This document shows, in pieces, positions 8,726 to 19,128 of a stretch of 64,000 nucleotides of DNA. A program made the translations under genes and the position numbers. Within the stretch, counting starts at the first letter, position 1. Each line of letters begins with the position of its first letter. The notes below the pieces were generated by a model. The model was not told the DNA's origin. It made no database searches and saw nothing but the letters and a program-made list of their open reading frames with translations. Location: contig NZ_JAABRQ010000004.1 of the NCBI RefSeq assembly GCF_011390835.1, positions 1 through 64,000 of the forward strand, read 5' to 3'. The DNA comes from Hydrogenophaga sp. Its GTDB lineage: Bacteria > Pseudomonadota > Gammaproteobacteria > Burkholderiales > Burkholderiaceae_C.

Positions 8726-9466
8726 TTGACGCTGCTCTGGATCATCACCTTCTCGCTCCTGAGCAGTGTGGGTGCAGCTGCCGGTGCTGCGCTGTTGCTG
8801 GCTTTCCCACAAGCGATCCGCCATGCACTCGTGCCGGCCTTGATCAGCTACGCCGCAGGCGTGATGCTCGGCGCCGCCTTTCTGGGGATGATTCCCACCG
8901 CGCTGTCGCGCGCTGATGCAAGCCAGATCCTTCCCGCGTTGCTGATTGGTTTGGTGTTGTTCTTTATCTTGGAGAAGATGGTTCTATGGCGCCATTGCCA
9001 TGACGAAAGTTGTGCAGTCCATGGCCAGGCGGGCCCTTTGGTCCTGGTGGGGGATGCATTTCACAACTTCGTTGATGGCGTGGTCATCGCGGCTGCATTC
9101 CTGGTTTCGATTCCGCTGGGCGTGGCCACGGCAGTGGCTGTGATTGCCCATGAAGTGCCCCAGGAGGTGGGCGATTTCGCCATTCTGCTAGACGGTGGGT
9201 ACAGTCGCGCCAAGGCATTCTGGCTCAACATCCTGTCTGCGTCCGCCACCTTGCCCGGTGCTTTGGCTGGCTACTTTTGGCTGGGTCAGATGGAGGAGGC
9301 TATCGCCTACATTCTTGCGCTCTCGGCAGCAAGTTTCATCTACATCGCTCTGGCAGACCTTGTGCCTTCGCTGCATCGGCGAACAAACCCAATGCAGTCG
9401 CTCCTGCAGCTGGCACTGCTGATCGCCGGGATTTCCACCATCGGGTGGATGCGCCACGCGCAGTAA
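8726..9466 (+). CDS. ZIP-family divalent metal transporter
   Basis: Integral membrane protein of 246 aa with about eight hydrophobic segments. It carries the ZIP signature helices: HNFVDGVVIAAAF (metal-binding HNxxDG motif) and HEVPQEVGDFAIL (HExPHE-like motif, here HEVPQE). It probably imports zinc or a related divalent cation. The histidine-containing loop WRHCHDESCAVHG between the third and fourth helices is a plausible metal sensor loop. The start is a TTG at 8726; the nearest upstream ATG at 8718 is in another frame and meets a stop after two codons. No metal-responsive operator was recognised. Confidence 0.88.
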   Translation: MTLLWIITFSLLSSVGAAAGAALLLAFPQAIRHALVPALISYAAGVMLGAAFLGMIPTALSRADASQILPALLIGLVLFFILEKMVLWRHCHDESCAVHGQAGPLVLVGDAFHNFVDGVVIAAAFLVSIPLGVATAVAVIAHEVPQEVGDFAILLDGGYSRAKAFWLNILSASATLPGALAGYFWLGQMEEAIAYILALSAASFIYIALADLVPSLHRRTNPMQSLLQLALLIAGISTIGWMRHAQ

Positions 9467-9651
9467 ACAGGCGCCTTTTGCAGATGGACTCTGACCGAGG
9501 CCCCGTCAACGCATCTTTCTGTCAGTCAGGCAGTTCACATCGAACGCGGTTGTTCAAGCCGCTTTCACTCACCCGACGCAGATGTTGAACACCACCGATC
9601 CCAGAGCACGCGGCGCAGTGTCTATCCGGCCACAGACCAGAGGCCGCCTGC

Positions 9652-10926
9652 TCAGTAGGTTTCCAGGTGCAGCCGGCCGTCGCGCTTGAGCGTGGCGCCA
9701 ACCTCGTCCCAGTTCAGGCCAGCGCCGGTGGCGATGTCCTTCAGCGCCAGCACCACGCCCTCTTCCATCGCTTTGAGACCGCAGACGTAAAAATAGCTGT
9801 TGGGGTCTTTGAGCAGCGGCGCCAGATCGGCAGCGCGCTCCCGCATCAGATCCTGTACGTAACGTTTGGGCTGACCCAGGGTGCGGCTGAAGGCGAAGTG
9901 GCTGTCGATGAAGTCCTTGGGCAGGTTTTGCAGCGGGCCGAAGTAGGGCAGCTCTTCCTGTGTGCGGGCGCCAAAGAACAGCATGAGCTTGCCGCCTTCG
10001 AACTTGCCCGTGGCGCGCAGTCGGCGGCGCCACTCGGTCATGGCGCGCATGGGCGCGCTGCCAGTGCCGGTACAGATCATCACGATGCTGGAGCGCGGGT
10101 GGTTGGGCATCAGGAAGCTGGCGCCGAACGGTCCGATCACCTGGACCTTGTCACCCACCTTGAGGTCACACATGAAGTTGCTCGCGACACCACGCACCGG
10201 CTGGCCCTGGTGGTCTTCGAGCACGCGCTTGATGGTGAGGGACACGTTGTTGTACCCGGGGCGCTCGCCGTTGCGCGGGCTGGCTACCGAGTACTGGCGT
10301 GCCACGTGCGGCTTGCCGCGAGCGTCCACCCCGGGCGGCACGATGCCGATCGACTGGCCTTCCAATACCGGGAACGGCATGGTGCCGAAGTCGAGCACGA
10401 GGTGATGGGTGTCGTAGTCGCTGCCCACTTCGGTGACGCGGAAGTTGCCGGTGACGGTGGCCGTGATGCACTTTTCGGCTGCCTTGGGGCCGTAGAGGTT
10501 GGTGTAAGCGTGTGCGGCCGACCAGGGCGGCAGCGTGGCGCCGAATTGCGCGCTGTGGAAAACCGGTTCGGGGTCCACTGCGGCGGGGCGGGCCGGCGCA
10601 GTGGCGGTGGGCTCTGGGCCCGCCTCACCCGCATCGGCCAATGCCTCGGGCGGCAACTCGGCAGGCAGTTCGTCCCAGGTCAGCTGCTCTGCCACTGAGT
10701 AGGCTCGCACCTTCAGCATGCTGCGCCAGTTGTCGATCGAGCCGGTGGGGCACGGCGGCACACAGGCCATGCACAGGTTGCACTTCTCGGCGTCGACCAC
10801 GTAATTGCGGTCGTCGTGCGTGATCGCGCCCACCGGGCAGGTGGCTTCGCAGGTGTTGCAGCGGATGCAGATCTCGGGATCGATCAGGTGCTGCTGGATC
10901 ACGGCGGCTTCAGCGGATGCGTTCAT
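9652..10926 (-). CDS. boxA: Benzoyl-CoA 2,3-epoxidase reductase component BoxA
   Basis: BoxA (424 aa) feeds electrons from NADPH to the di-iron oxygenase BoxB in the aerobic benzoyl-CoA pathway. The N-terminus carries two [4Fe-4S] ferredoxin motifs, [12 protein letters not shown] (near residue 20) and [12 protein letters not shown] (near 50). The middle is a low-complexity Ala/Pro/Glu linker (about 80-115). The C-terminal half is a ferredoxin-NADP reductase-like module with RQYSVASPR (flavin binding), [14 protein letters not shown] (nicotinamide binding) and a terminal ETY. This combination is characteristic of BoxA. It is the last gene of the boxC-boxB-boxA series, separated from boxB by a 288-base spacer. 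Confidence 0.95.
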   Translation of the reverse strand: MNASAEAAVIQQHLIDPEICIRCNTCEATCPVGAITHDDRNYVVDAEKCNLCMACVPPCPTGSIDNWRSMLKVRAYSVAEQLTWDELPAELPPEALADAGEAGPEPTATAPARPAAVDPEPVFHSAQFGATLPPWSAAHAYTNLYGPKAAEKCITATVTGNFRVTEVGSDYDTHHLVLDFGTMPFPVLEGQSIGIVPPGVDARGKPHVARQYSVASPRNGERPGYNNVSLTIKRVLEDHQGQPVRGVASNFMCDLKVGDKVQVIGPFGASFLMPNHPRSSIVMICTGTGSAPMRAMTEWRRRLRATGKFEGGKLMLFFGARTQEELPYFGPLQNLPKDFIDSHFAFSRTLGQPKRYVQDLMRERAADLAPLLKDPNSYFYVCGLKAMEEGVVLALKDIATGAGLNWDEVGATLKRDGRLHLETY

Positions 10927-11177
10927 CTTGGTTTCTCTTCGGCTTCTGTTCGGTTGACTTCGTGGTGGCAGCGCACGGGCTGGGCCGGCACACTTCGTTC
11001 ATGTCCCCCGCCGACCTTCGGCTGGCTCCTCCCTTACTTCACTGCGTCTGCCGGCTCATCCCATGCTTGTTGGCGAGGAAAGGCCAGAGAAACACCTTTG
11101 CATCCCTGTACCGATCCGCAGCGCGTGCCTTCAAGCCAGAATGCCGCGGGTCCGGGTCTCCCGGCCTGCAGGCATTG

Positions 11178-11206
11178 CCCCCCTGGGGGGTGACGCCGAA
11201 GGCGGC
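11178..11206. repeat. Hairpin-forming C/G-run element between boxB and boxA
   Basis: An exact CCCCCCTGGGGGG palindrome at 11178-11190 is followed by a second small dyad, CGCC-GAA-GGCG, at 11194-11204. Such C-run/G-run hairpins are common between genes in Comamonadaceae. Here it sits inside the box operon, between boxB and boxA, so it could lower the level of boxA transcript or protect boxCB mRNA. No T-run follows on either strand. The rest of the 10927-11214 spacer shows no gene. Confidence 0.5.
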
Positions 11207-11214
11207 GCGGGGGG

Positions 11215-12642
11215 TCATCCAAACCTGACGTATTCGAAGTCGACCGGCTGGCGGTTGATGCCCATGACCGGCGGCGCGATCCAGTTGGCAAACTTGCCTG
11301 GCTCGACCACGCGGCCCATGAGGCTGGCGACAAAGGCGCGGTCCGACTCGCTCGGCAGCCAGCTGTCTCGCTTGGCGTTCCACTCGGCCTCGGAGACCAC
11401 GTGGCCATCCGGTGCGACCTTCACGCCTTTGAGCAGACCGATGTTGCGGTGGAAAGCCTTGTGGGGGACGCTCAGGCGCACCGGGATGCCCGCCTTTTCG
11501 ATCACCTTGTTCCAGCGCTCCACGCCACCCACACTGTCCTTGATGTAGTCGTCGCGCAGCACCTCGTTGAGCGCGTTGAGCATCGGCACTTCTTTTTCGA
11601 CCAGTTGACCGTTCTGCACGTTGAGCACCTTGTAGAACTGGCCGCGCAACTGGTGGTCATCAGCCCGCTTGCCTTCCTCGTAGCGGCCCTTGAGGCCAGT
11701 GGAGTAAAACGTGGCGGCGTTGCTGGATTCGTCGGCGCCAAACAGATCGATGGTGACCGAGAAGTGGAAGTTCAGGTAACGCTGGATGGTCGGCAGATCG
11801 ATCACGCCGGCTTCGCGCAGCTTCTTCGGATCGTCGGTCTTGAGCTCGTTCATCATCTGGCAGGTGCGGTTGATGACGCGGCTCACGCCCGACTCGCCCA
11901 CAAACATGTGGTGCGCCTCTTCAGTCAGCATGAACTTTGTGGTGCGCGCCAGCGGGTCGAAGCTGCTTTCTGCCAGGGCGCAGAGCTGGAACTTGCCGTC
12001 GCGGTCGGTGAAGTAGGTGAACATGAAGAAGCTCAGCCAATCCGGCGTTTCTTCGTTGAAGGCTTCGAGGATGCGCGGGTTGTCGGCGTTACCGCTGTTG
12101 CGCTCCAGCAGGGCTTCGCCTTCTTCGCGGCCGTCCTTGCCGAAGTACTTGTGCAGCAGGTAGACCATGGCCCAGAGGTGGCGGCCTTCTTCCACGTTGA
12201 TCTGGAACAGGTTGCGCAGGTCGTACATGCTGGGCGCGGTCAGCCCCAAGTGGCGCTGCTGCTCGACGGATGCCGGCTCGGTGTCGCCTTGCGTCACGAT
12301 GATGCGGCGCAGGTTGGCGCGGTACTCGCCAGGGATGTCTTGCCAAGCGTCTTCGCCCTTGTGGTCACCGAAGTGGATCTTGCGGTCTTTCTCGGCCGGG
12401 TTGAGGAAGATGCCCCAGCGGTAATCGGGCATCTTCACGTGGCCAAACTGCGCCCAGCCCTGCGGGTCCACGCTGGTGGCGGTGCGCAGGTAGACATCGA
12501 AGTTCTGCGAGCCGTCCGGGCCCATGTCGTCCCACCACTTGAGGTAGTTGGGCTGCCACTGTTCGAGCGCGCGCTGCAGCGTACGGTCTTCGCTCAGGTT
12601 GACGTTGTTCGGGATCTTGTCGCTGTAGTCGATGGTGGACAT
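11215..12642 (-). CDS. boxB: Benzoyl-CoA 2,3-epoxidase oxygenase component BoxB
   Basis: BoxB (475 aa) is the di-iron monooxygenase that converts benzoyl-CoA to 2,3-epoxybenzoyl-CoA with O2 and electrons from BoxA. The start is at MSTIDYSDKIPNNVNL; the preceding in-frame residues show no similarity. The carboxylate/histidine motifs expected of the di-iron site are visible in VEEGRHLWAMVYLLHKYF and LTEEAHHMFVGE. Overall length and the ending FEYVRFG fit the family. It sits 92 bases downstream of boxC and upstream of boxA on the same strand. Confidence 0.95.
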   Translation of the reverse strand: MSTIDYSDKIPNNVNLSEDRTLQRALEQWQPNYLKWWDDMGPDGSQNFDVYLRTATSVDPQGWAQFGHVKMPDYRWGIFLNPAEKDRKIHFGDHKGEDAWQDIPGEYRANLRRIIVTQGDTEPASVEQQRHLGLTAPSMYDLRNLFQINVEEGRHLWAMVYLLHKYFGKDGREEGEALLERNSGNADNPRILEAFNEETPDWLSFFMFTYFTDRDGKFQLCALAESSFDPLARTTKFMLTEEAHHMFVGESGVSRVINRTCQMMNELKTDDPKKLREAGVIDLPTIQRYLNFHFSVTIDLFGADESSNAATFYSTGLKGRYEEGKRADDHQLRGQFYKVLNVQNGQLVEKEVPMLNALNEVLRDDYIKDSVGGVERWNKVIEKAGIPVRLSVPHKAFHRNIGLLKGVKVAPDGHVVSEAEWNAKRDSWLPSESDRAFVASLMGRVVEPGKFANWIAPPVMGINRQPVDFEYVRFG

Positions 12643-12734
12643 GCTGTTTTTCCTGCGGGCTAAACGGTCGGTGGACTGACATGGGGTTGCGGCTGGCTCC
12701 ACCGGGAGACCCACCGCACAACAGACTCAAAAAA

Positions 12735-14417
<1,683 letters not shown>

Positions 14418-14474
14418 GAAATGTCTCCTGGTGGGAGCTGCGGCAGATCGGCACCGGGAATCAGCTCGATGACA

Positions 14475-14505
14475 TGCATCATATTGCATGCATCCCTGAT
14501 GTCAA
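14475..14505 (-). promoter_or_regulatory. boxC promoter overlapped by a BoxR-type operator
   Basis: Read on the minus strand, TTGACA (14505-14500), a 16-base spacer and TATGAT (14483-14478) form a near-consensus sigma70 promoter about 60 bases upstream of the boxC start. The -10 is covered by TGCA-N6-TGCA (TGCA at 14475-14478 and 14485-14488), with a third TGCA at 14489-14492. As I recall, BoxR of Azoarcus binds a TGCA-N6-TGCA motif. This arrangement fits repression by BoxR with benzoyl-CoA as inducer. A further TGCA lies at 14515-14518. Confidence 0.65.
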
Positions 14506-14528
14506 GCAATCCTTTGCATGCTGGAGGG

Positions 14529-15452
14529 TCAGGCCGGGAGCGAAAGTGCCGAGCGCACCGCCACGCGCAACAAGGCAAAGGTGTCGGCCAGCGGTTGCGC
14601 GCTGGTGTTCACCTGAGCATGGGCTTTGGCGTAGAAAGCCGAGCGCCCCGCCAGGATGGTCTTGAGGTCTTCCATCGCTTCGTGGCTCGCCGCCATGGGC
14701 CGCATGTCGCCCTGCGCGCGCACGCGGTTCATGTGGTCCTCCGGGTCGGCCTGCAGCCAGACCGTGGTGCAGTGGCCGAGCACCAGGTTGAAGGTGGCGG
14801 CGTCGGAGACGATGCCACCGGGCGTGGCAAGCACCGCCTCGGGGTAGATCTGGATCGCCTCCTCCACCGCTCGCCGCTCGTATCGCCGGTAGGCGTTTTG
14901 CCCGTACAGGCCCTGAATCTCCGAGACGCTGCAACCGGCGAACTTTTCGATTTCGCGGCTGAGCTCCACGAAGGGGTAGCCCAGGTCGTCGGCCAGCATC
15001 TGGCCCAGCGTAGATTTACCGGCGCCGCGCAGGCCGATCAGCGCCACGCAGTGGCTGCGCGGCCCGGTCGACGAACCGGTGCCCAGCAGGTCGGCCAGTG
15101 TCATGCGCGCCTGGCGCAGTGTCGCCTCGTCGCGGCCCTGCAGCAGTTCGCGGATCAGCATCCATTCGGCCGACTGGGTGGTCACGTCGCCCAGCAGCTC
15201 GGCCAGCGGGCTTTGCAACGCCTGCGCCACCTGCAGCAGCAACAGGATGGACACATTGCCCTCGCCGTACTCCAGGTTGGCCAGGTGGCGCTCGGACACG
15301 TCGGCAGCCAGCGCCACCGCCTTGCGCGTCATGCCCCGACGCGCGCGCAAGCTGCGCACCCGATCACCCAGCGCCACCAGAAAGGGATGCTTGTCAGGCC
15401 CTGCGCTGGCGGCCTTGGCCGGCTCAGAAACATGCAATATATTGCTTGACAT
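14529..15452 (-). CDS. boxR: BoxR transcriptional regulator (HTH plus shikimate-kinase-like domain)
   Basis: BoxR (307 aa) is the benzoyl-CoA-responsive repressor of box genes. An XRE-type helix-turn-helix occupies about residues 28-85 (GMTRKAVALAADVSERHLANLE). It is joined to a shikimate-kinase-like P-loop domain (about 130-300) with the Walker A sequence GLRGAGKSTLG, which in characterised BoxR binds the CoA effector rather than shikimate. The ORF stays open upstream, but the start at MSSNILHVSEP fits the family. Codons 3-7 contain a palindromic BoxR-like site, so autoregulation is likely. The gene lies divergently from the benzoate-CoA ligase, 81 bases apart. Confidence 0.93.
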   Translation of the reverse strand: MSSNILHVSEPAKAASAGPDKHPFLVALGDRVRSLRARRGMTRKAVALAADVSERHLANLEYGEGNVSILLLLQVAQALQSPLAELLGDVTTQSAEWMLIRELLQGRDEATLRQARMTLADLLGTGSSTGPRSHCVALIGLRGAGKSTLGQMLADDLGYPFVELSREIEKFAGCSVSEIQGLYGQNAYRRYERRAVEEAIQIYPEAVLATPGGIVSDAATFNLVLGHCTTVWLQADPEDHMNRVRAQGDMRPMAASHEAMEDLKTILAGRSAFYAKAHAQVNTSAQPLADTFALLRVAVRSALSLPA

Positions 15453-15495
15453 ACGCGCTGTTCTTGTTAATCTGCAATGCATGCACGATATTTCA
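15433..15495 (+). promoter_or_regulatory. Divergent boxR/benzoate-CoA ligase control region with TGCA repeats
   Basis: A perfect 12-base palindrome GCAATATATTGC (15434-15445) forms TGCA-ATATAT-TGCT with its flanks and lies inside the first codons of boxR. It abuts a perfect TTGACA -35 for the ligase gene (15446-15451), followed after 16 bases by the poor -10 TAATCT (15468-15473). A second cluster of three TGCA words (15473-15476, 15478-15481, 15482-15485), then CGATAT and TTCA (15492-15495), gives another near-match to the BoxR motif at the probable transcription start. BoxR bound here would block both the ligase promoter and its own gene. Confidence 0.55.
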
Positions 15496-15533
15496 TGTCG
15501 GCACAAACAGCAAGCCGCCCGAGGAGACACCCC

Positions 15534-17132
15534 ATGAGCCTGCCCAGCGACGTACCCGCACTTGGCGAGACCTTCAACTTCGCCCAGCACCTGCTCGAAG
15601 CCAATGCCGGACGCTCCGACAAGGCGGCTTTTGTTGATGACCACGGCAGCCTGACCTATGGCGAGCTGGCAAGCCGCGTGCAGCAGATGGCCAGCGCCCT
15701 GCTGGCGCTTGGCGTCAAACGCGAGGAGCGCGTGCTGCTGCTCATGCACGACAACAACCACTGGCCGGTGAGCTTTCTGGGCGCGATGTACGCCGGTATC
15801 GTGCCGGTGGCCGTCAACACGCTGCTCACGGCTGACGACTACGCCTACATGCTGGAGCACTCGCGCGCGCAGGCGGTGCTGGTCTCGGGCGCGCTGTTGC
15901 CCATGCTCACGGCGGCGCTGGTGAAGTCGGACCACGAGGTAAAGAAGGTCATCGTCTCGCACCCGCAAGCGCCACTGCATCCGGCAGAGGCTGACTTCGA
16001 AGCCTGTTTGCATCTGCACTCGCCCGCCGCCCGGCCCGCAGCCACCAGTCCCGACCATCCCGGCTTCTGGCTCTATTCATCGGGCTCCACCGGCCGCCCC
16101 AAGGGCACGGTGCATTCGCACGGCAACCCCTACTGGACGGCCGAGCTCTACGGCAAGCGGGTGCTGGGCCTGCGCGAAGACGACGTGTGTTTCTCCGCCG
16201 CCAAGCTGTTCTTCGCCTACGGTCTGGGCAATGCCCTGACCTTCCCGATGGCGGTGGGCGCCACCACGCTGCTGATGGCCGAGCGGCCCACACCAGAGGC
16301 GGTATTCAAGCGCTGGACCGGTGGCGTCGCCAGCTTGAAACCGACGGTGTTTTACGGCGCGCCCACCGGCTTTGCCGGCATGCTGGCCCACCCGGCCTTG
16401 CCGGCGAAGGGCGCGGTGGCGATGCGGCTGGTGTCATCGGCGGGCGAGGCCTTGCCGGCGGAGCTGGGTGAGCGGTTCAAGGCCCACTTTGGCGTGGACA
16501 TCGTCGACGGCATCGGCTCCACCGAAATGCTGCACATCTTTCTATCCAACCGACCCGAGCGGGTTCGCTACGGCAGCACCGGCTGGCCGGTGCCCGGCTA
16601 TGAGATCGAACTGCGTGGCGACGACGGGCAACTCCTGCCCCTGAAAGATGACGGCTCCAGCGAACCGGGCGACCTCTACATCCAGGGACCCTCGGCCGCC
16701 ATGATGTATTGGGGCAACGTGGACAAAACACGCGACACCTTTCAGGGCGGCTGGACCAAGAGCGGCGACAAATACATCCGCAACGCCGACGGCAGCTACA
16801 CCTACGGTGGACGCAGCGACGACATGCTCAAGGTCAGCGGCATCTACGTGAGCCCGTTCGAGGTCGAGGCCACGCTGGTGCAGCACCCGTCGGTGCTGGA
16901 GGCCGCGGTGATCGGCGTGATCGACGCCGATGGTCTGACCAAGACCAAGGCCTTTGTCGTGCTCAAGGACGGTGAGCATGCGGATGAGACCACGCTGAAA
17001 AATTTCGTGAAAGACAAGCTGGCGCCCTACAAATACCCGCGCCAGATTGCTTTCGTAGACGACCTGCCCAAGACAGCCACCGGCAAGATCCAGCGCTTCA
17101 AGCTGCGCGAGCAGGAGGCCGGCAGCGCATGA
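15534..17132 (+). CDS. bclA: Benzoate-CoA ligase
   Basis: AMP-forming ligase (532 aa) that activates benzoate to benzoyl-CoA, the entry step of the box pathway. The ATP-binding motif YSSGSTGRPKGTVHSH lies near residue 180, GSTEMLHIFLSN near 325, YGGRSDDMLKVSGIYVSP near 425, and the adenylation lysine in TATGKIQRFKLR near the C-terminus. The HIFLSN segment after GSTE is typical of benzoate and related aryl-CoA ligases. The start is chosen at MSLPSDVPALG, preceded by a GAGGAGA ribosome site at about 15521. It is divergent from boxR and overlaps the next gene by 4 bases. Confidence 0.93.
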   Translation: MSLPSDVPALGETFNFAQHLLEANAGRSDKAAFVDDHGSLTYGELASRVQQMASALLALGVKREERVLLLMHDNNHWPVSFLGAMYAGIVPVAVNTLLTADDYAYMLEHSRAQAVLVSGALLPMLTAALVKSDHEVKKVIVSHPQAPLHPAEADFEACLHLHSPAARPAATSPDHPGFWLYSSGSTGRPKGTVHSHGNPYWTAELYGKRVLGLREDDVCFSAAKLFFAYGLGNALTFPMAVGATTLLMAERPTPEAVFKRWTGGVASLKPTVFYGAPTGFAGMLAHPALPAKGAVAMRLVSSAGEALPAELGERFKAHFGVDIVDGIGSTEMLHIFLSNRPERVRYGSTGWPVPGYEIELRGDDGQLLPLKDDGSSEPGDLYIQGPSAAMMYWGNVDKTRDTFQGGWTKSGDKYIRNADGSYTYGGRSDDMLKVSGIYVSPFEVEATLVQHPSVLEAAVIGVIDADGLTKTKAFVVLKDGEHADETTLKNFVKDKLAPYKYPRQIAFVDDLPKTATGKIQRFKLREQEAGSA

Positions 17133-17941
17133 CGGCCGCCGAAGCCGGCGCTTCGGACCTGTGCGCTGTGGCCTGGCGGGGACGCACGGTGCAGATCGAA
17201 CACCAGTGGATCGCCCCCGAGCGCAATGAGGCACCCCTGATGGTGTTTCTGCACGAAGGCCTGGGCTCAGTCTCGATGTGGCGCGACTTTCCGGCCAGGC
17301 TGTGTGACGCACTCGGCTGGCGCGGCCTGGTCTATTCGCGCCCGGGCTATGGCCGCTCCACGCCGCGCGCATCCGACGAACACTGGGCACCCGACTTCAT
17401 GCACCAGCAGGCGCTGGAGGTCTTGCCCGCACTGTTCGATGCGCTCGGCATCGACTGCAGGCGAGAGCCTACCTGGCTGTTCGGCCACAGCGATGGTGGC
17501 TCCATCTCTCTCATCCATGCCGCGCACTTCTCCGAACGAGTGGCAGGGAGCATCGTGGTGGCGCCGCACATTTTTGTAGAAGACATGTCGGTGCGCAGCA
17601 TCGAAGCCGCCCGCCTCGCCTTTGAGCAAGGCGATTTGCGCACGCGCCTCGCGCGCCACCACGACGACCCGGACTCGGCCTTCCGGGGCTGGAACGGCGC
17701 GTGGCTCTCGCCCGAGTTTCGCAGCTGGTCGCTGACAGCCGAGTTGCCTCGACTCAGCTGTCCGCTGCTGGCGGTGCAGGGCGAGAACGATGAGTACGGC
17801 ACACTGGAGCAGATCCGCGGCATCGCCCGCGCCGCGCCGCAAACCGAATTGCTGGAGATGCCCCACTGCGGCCACTCACCGCACCGCGACCAGCCACAAG
17901 CGCTGATCGCCGCGGTGCAGCGCTTTGTCCACCCGGGTTGA
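17129..17941 (+). CDS. Alpha/beta-fold hydrolase coupled to benzoate-CoA ligase
   Basis: A 270-residue alpha/beta hydrolase. The nucleophile elbow is GHSDGGS (serine near residue 124), the acid probably D in GENDEYGT, and the histidine in HCGHSPHRD. The oxyanion segment is HEGLGSVSMW. Its ATG overlaps the stop of the ligase gene (ATGA), so it belongs to the same operon. Similar hydrolases accompany box clusters in other bacteria. A role in hydrolysing a CoA thioester or ring-opened lactone is plausible but unproven. It converges with the next gene, leaving no spacer. Confidence 0.85.
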   Translation: MTAAEAGASDLCAVAWRGRTVQIEHQWIAPERNEAPLMVFLHEGLGSVSMWRDFPARLCDALGWRGLVYSRPGYGRSTPRASDEHWAPDFMHQQALEVLPALFDALGIDCRREPTWLFGHSDGGSISLIHAAHFSERVAGSIVVAPHIFVEDMSVRSIEAARLAFEQGDLRTRLARHHDDPDSAFRGWNGAWLSPEFRSWSLTAELPRLSCPLLAVQGENDEYGTLEQIRGIARAAPQTELLEMPHCGHSPHRDQPQALIAAVQRFVHPG

Positions 17942-18925
17942 TCAGCCCAGGGTGATCTTGGCGAAGTTGGCCACTCGCTTCCACTTGGCCGCGTCGGCCG
18001 CCATGAACTCGCCCATGGCCTTGGCGTTGAGGAAGCCCACATCGGCCCCGCGCGACTCCATCGCCTGGGTCACGTCGGCCATGGCCAACACCTTTTCCAG
18101 CGCCTTTTCCACGCGGCTCATCACGTCGGCGGGTGTGCCCGCGGGGGCGGCCACGCCGTAGAAAGAGCTGACGTCAAAATCGCTCACACCAGCCTCGATC
18201 AGCGTGGGCACGTTGGGTAGCGCCTTGCTGCGCTGGCGGGTGGTCACGGCCAGGGCCTTGACGGTGTTGCCCTGAATCTGGCCCAGAGCCGACGGCAGGT
18301 TCTCAAACATCATGTCGACCTCGCCGGCGATCAGGCCAGTGATGGCCGCCGCCGCGCCGCGGTAGGGGATGTGGGTGATGAAGGCGCCGGTGCTGCTCTT
18401 GAACAGCTCAGCGCTCAGGTGCAGCGAGGTACCGTTGCCGTTGGAGGCGTAGTTCATCCTGCCCGGGGCCTGCTTGGCGCGGGCGATGACGTCGCTCACG
18501 CTGTTGATGCCCGACTTCGGGTTGACCAGCATCACATTGGGCACGCGGCCCAGCAGGGACACCGGCACGATCTGCTCCGGCTTGTAAGGCAGCGAGGCAT
18601 ACAGCGCCGGGCTGATGGTGAGCGGCGGCGAGGCCATGAGGAAGGTGTAGCCGTCCGGCTGGGCGCGCGCCACGTCGGCCGCGCCCACGTTGCCGCCCGA
18701 GCCGGGCTTGTTCTCGATCACCACCGGCTGACCCAGCTCCTGGGCCAGTTTCGGGCCGATCAGTCGGGCCATGTTGTCGATCAGGCCCCCGGGCGGGAAT
18801 GGCACCACCAGGCGGATCGGGCGTGCCGGCCAGGCCTGGGCCAGCGCCAGACTGGGAGCGGCCAGGGCCGCGCCACCGATCAACAGAGCCTGGCGGCGGG
18901 ACAAGGCGTTCAAAGACAGCTTCAT
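17942..18925 (-). CDS. Bug-family tripartite tricarboxylate transporter substrate-binding protein
   Basis: Periplasmic binding protein (327 aa) of the Bug/TctC family. It starts MKLSLNALSRRQALLIGG, a signal peptide with a twin-arginine-like RR and a cleavage site after ALAQA. The mature protein begins WPARPIRLVVPFPPGG, the hallmark of the family, followed by ENKPGSGGNVGAADVARA and GEVDMMFENLPSA. Bug proteins bind carboxylates, often aromatic or dicarboxylic acids; benzoate or a related acid is possible given the box cluster next door. No TctA/TctB membrane components are in the window, as is common for Bug genes in Burkholderiales. Confidence 0.92.
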   Translation of the reverse strand: MKLSLNALSRRQALLIGGAALAAPSLALAQAWPARPIRLVVPFPPGGLIDNMARLIGPKLAQELGQPVVIENKPGSGGNVGAADVARAQPDGYTFLMASPPLTISPALYASLPYKPEQIVPVSLLGRVPNVMLVNPKSGINSVSDVIARAKQAPGRMNYASNGNGTSLHLSAELFKSSTGAFITHIPYRGAAAAITGLIAGEVDMMFENLPSALGQIQGNTVKALAVTTRQRSKALPNVPTLIEAGVSDFDVSSFYGVAAPAGTPADVMSRVEKALEKVLAMADVTQAMESRGADVGFLNAKAMGEFMAADAAKWKRVANFAKITLG

Positions 18926-19027
18926 GGGAACCTCAAGAGAGATGGAAAGGTGAACCGGCGACGGCCCTTGGCAGTCTCCACCGGAGCGACGGACAGGCGC
19001 TGGACGACACGCACGCCAGCGAACAAG

Positions 19028-19064
19028 TTGTGCAGTCATCATACAAGTTAAGCCTGCCTGACAA
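19028..19064 (-). promoter_or_regulatory. Candidate promoter and GntR-type operator of the Bug gene
   Basis: On the minus strand, TTGTCA (19064-19059), a short 15-base spacer and TATGAT (19043-19038) form a plausible promoter about 115 bases before the Bug gene. The -10 lies inside a partial dyad, TTGT-N11-ACAA (19028-19046). It is flanked by two direct ACAAGTT repeats (19023-19029 and 19043-19049) spaced two helical turns apart. The neighbouring FadR-type regulator gene is the obvious candidate to bind it. Confidence 0.35.
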
Positions 19065-19128
19065 GACCGGGTTTTCCCCCGCTCGAAGGCGCATTGCCCT
19101 CGTCACTCGCGCCCGTGAAAGATGTGGA

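Noticed and set aside
17754-17984. Small minus-strand frames at the junction of the hydrolase and Bug genes
   Set aside because: Fully inside or across recognised genes in other frames, without ribosome sites.
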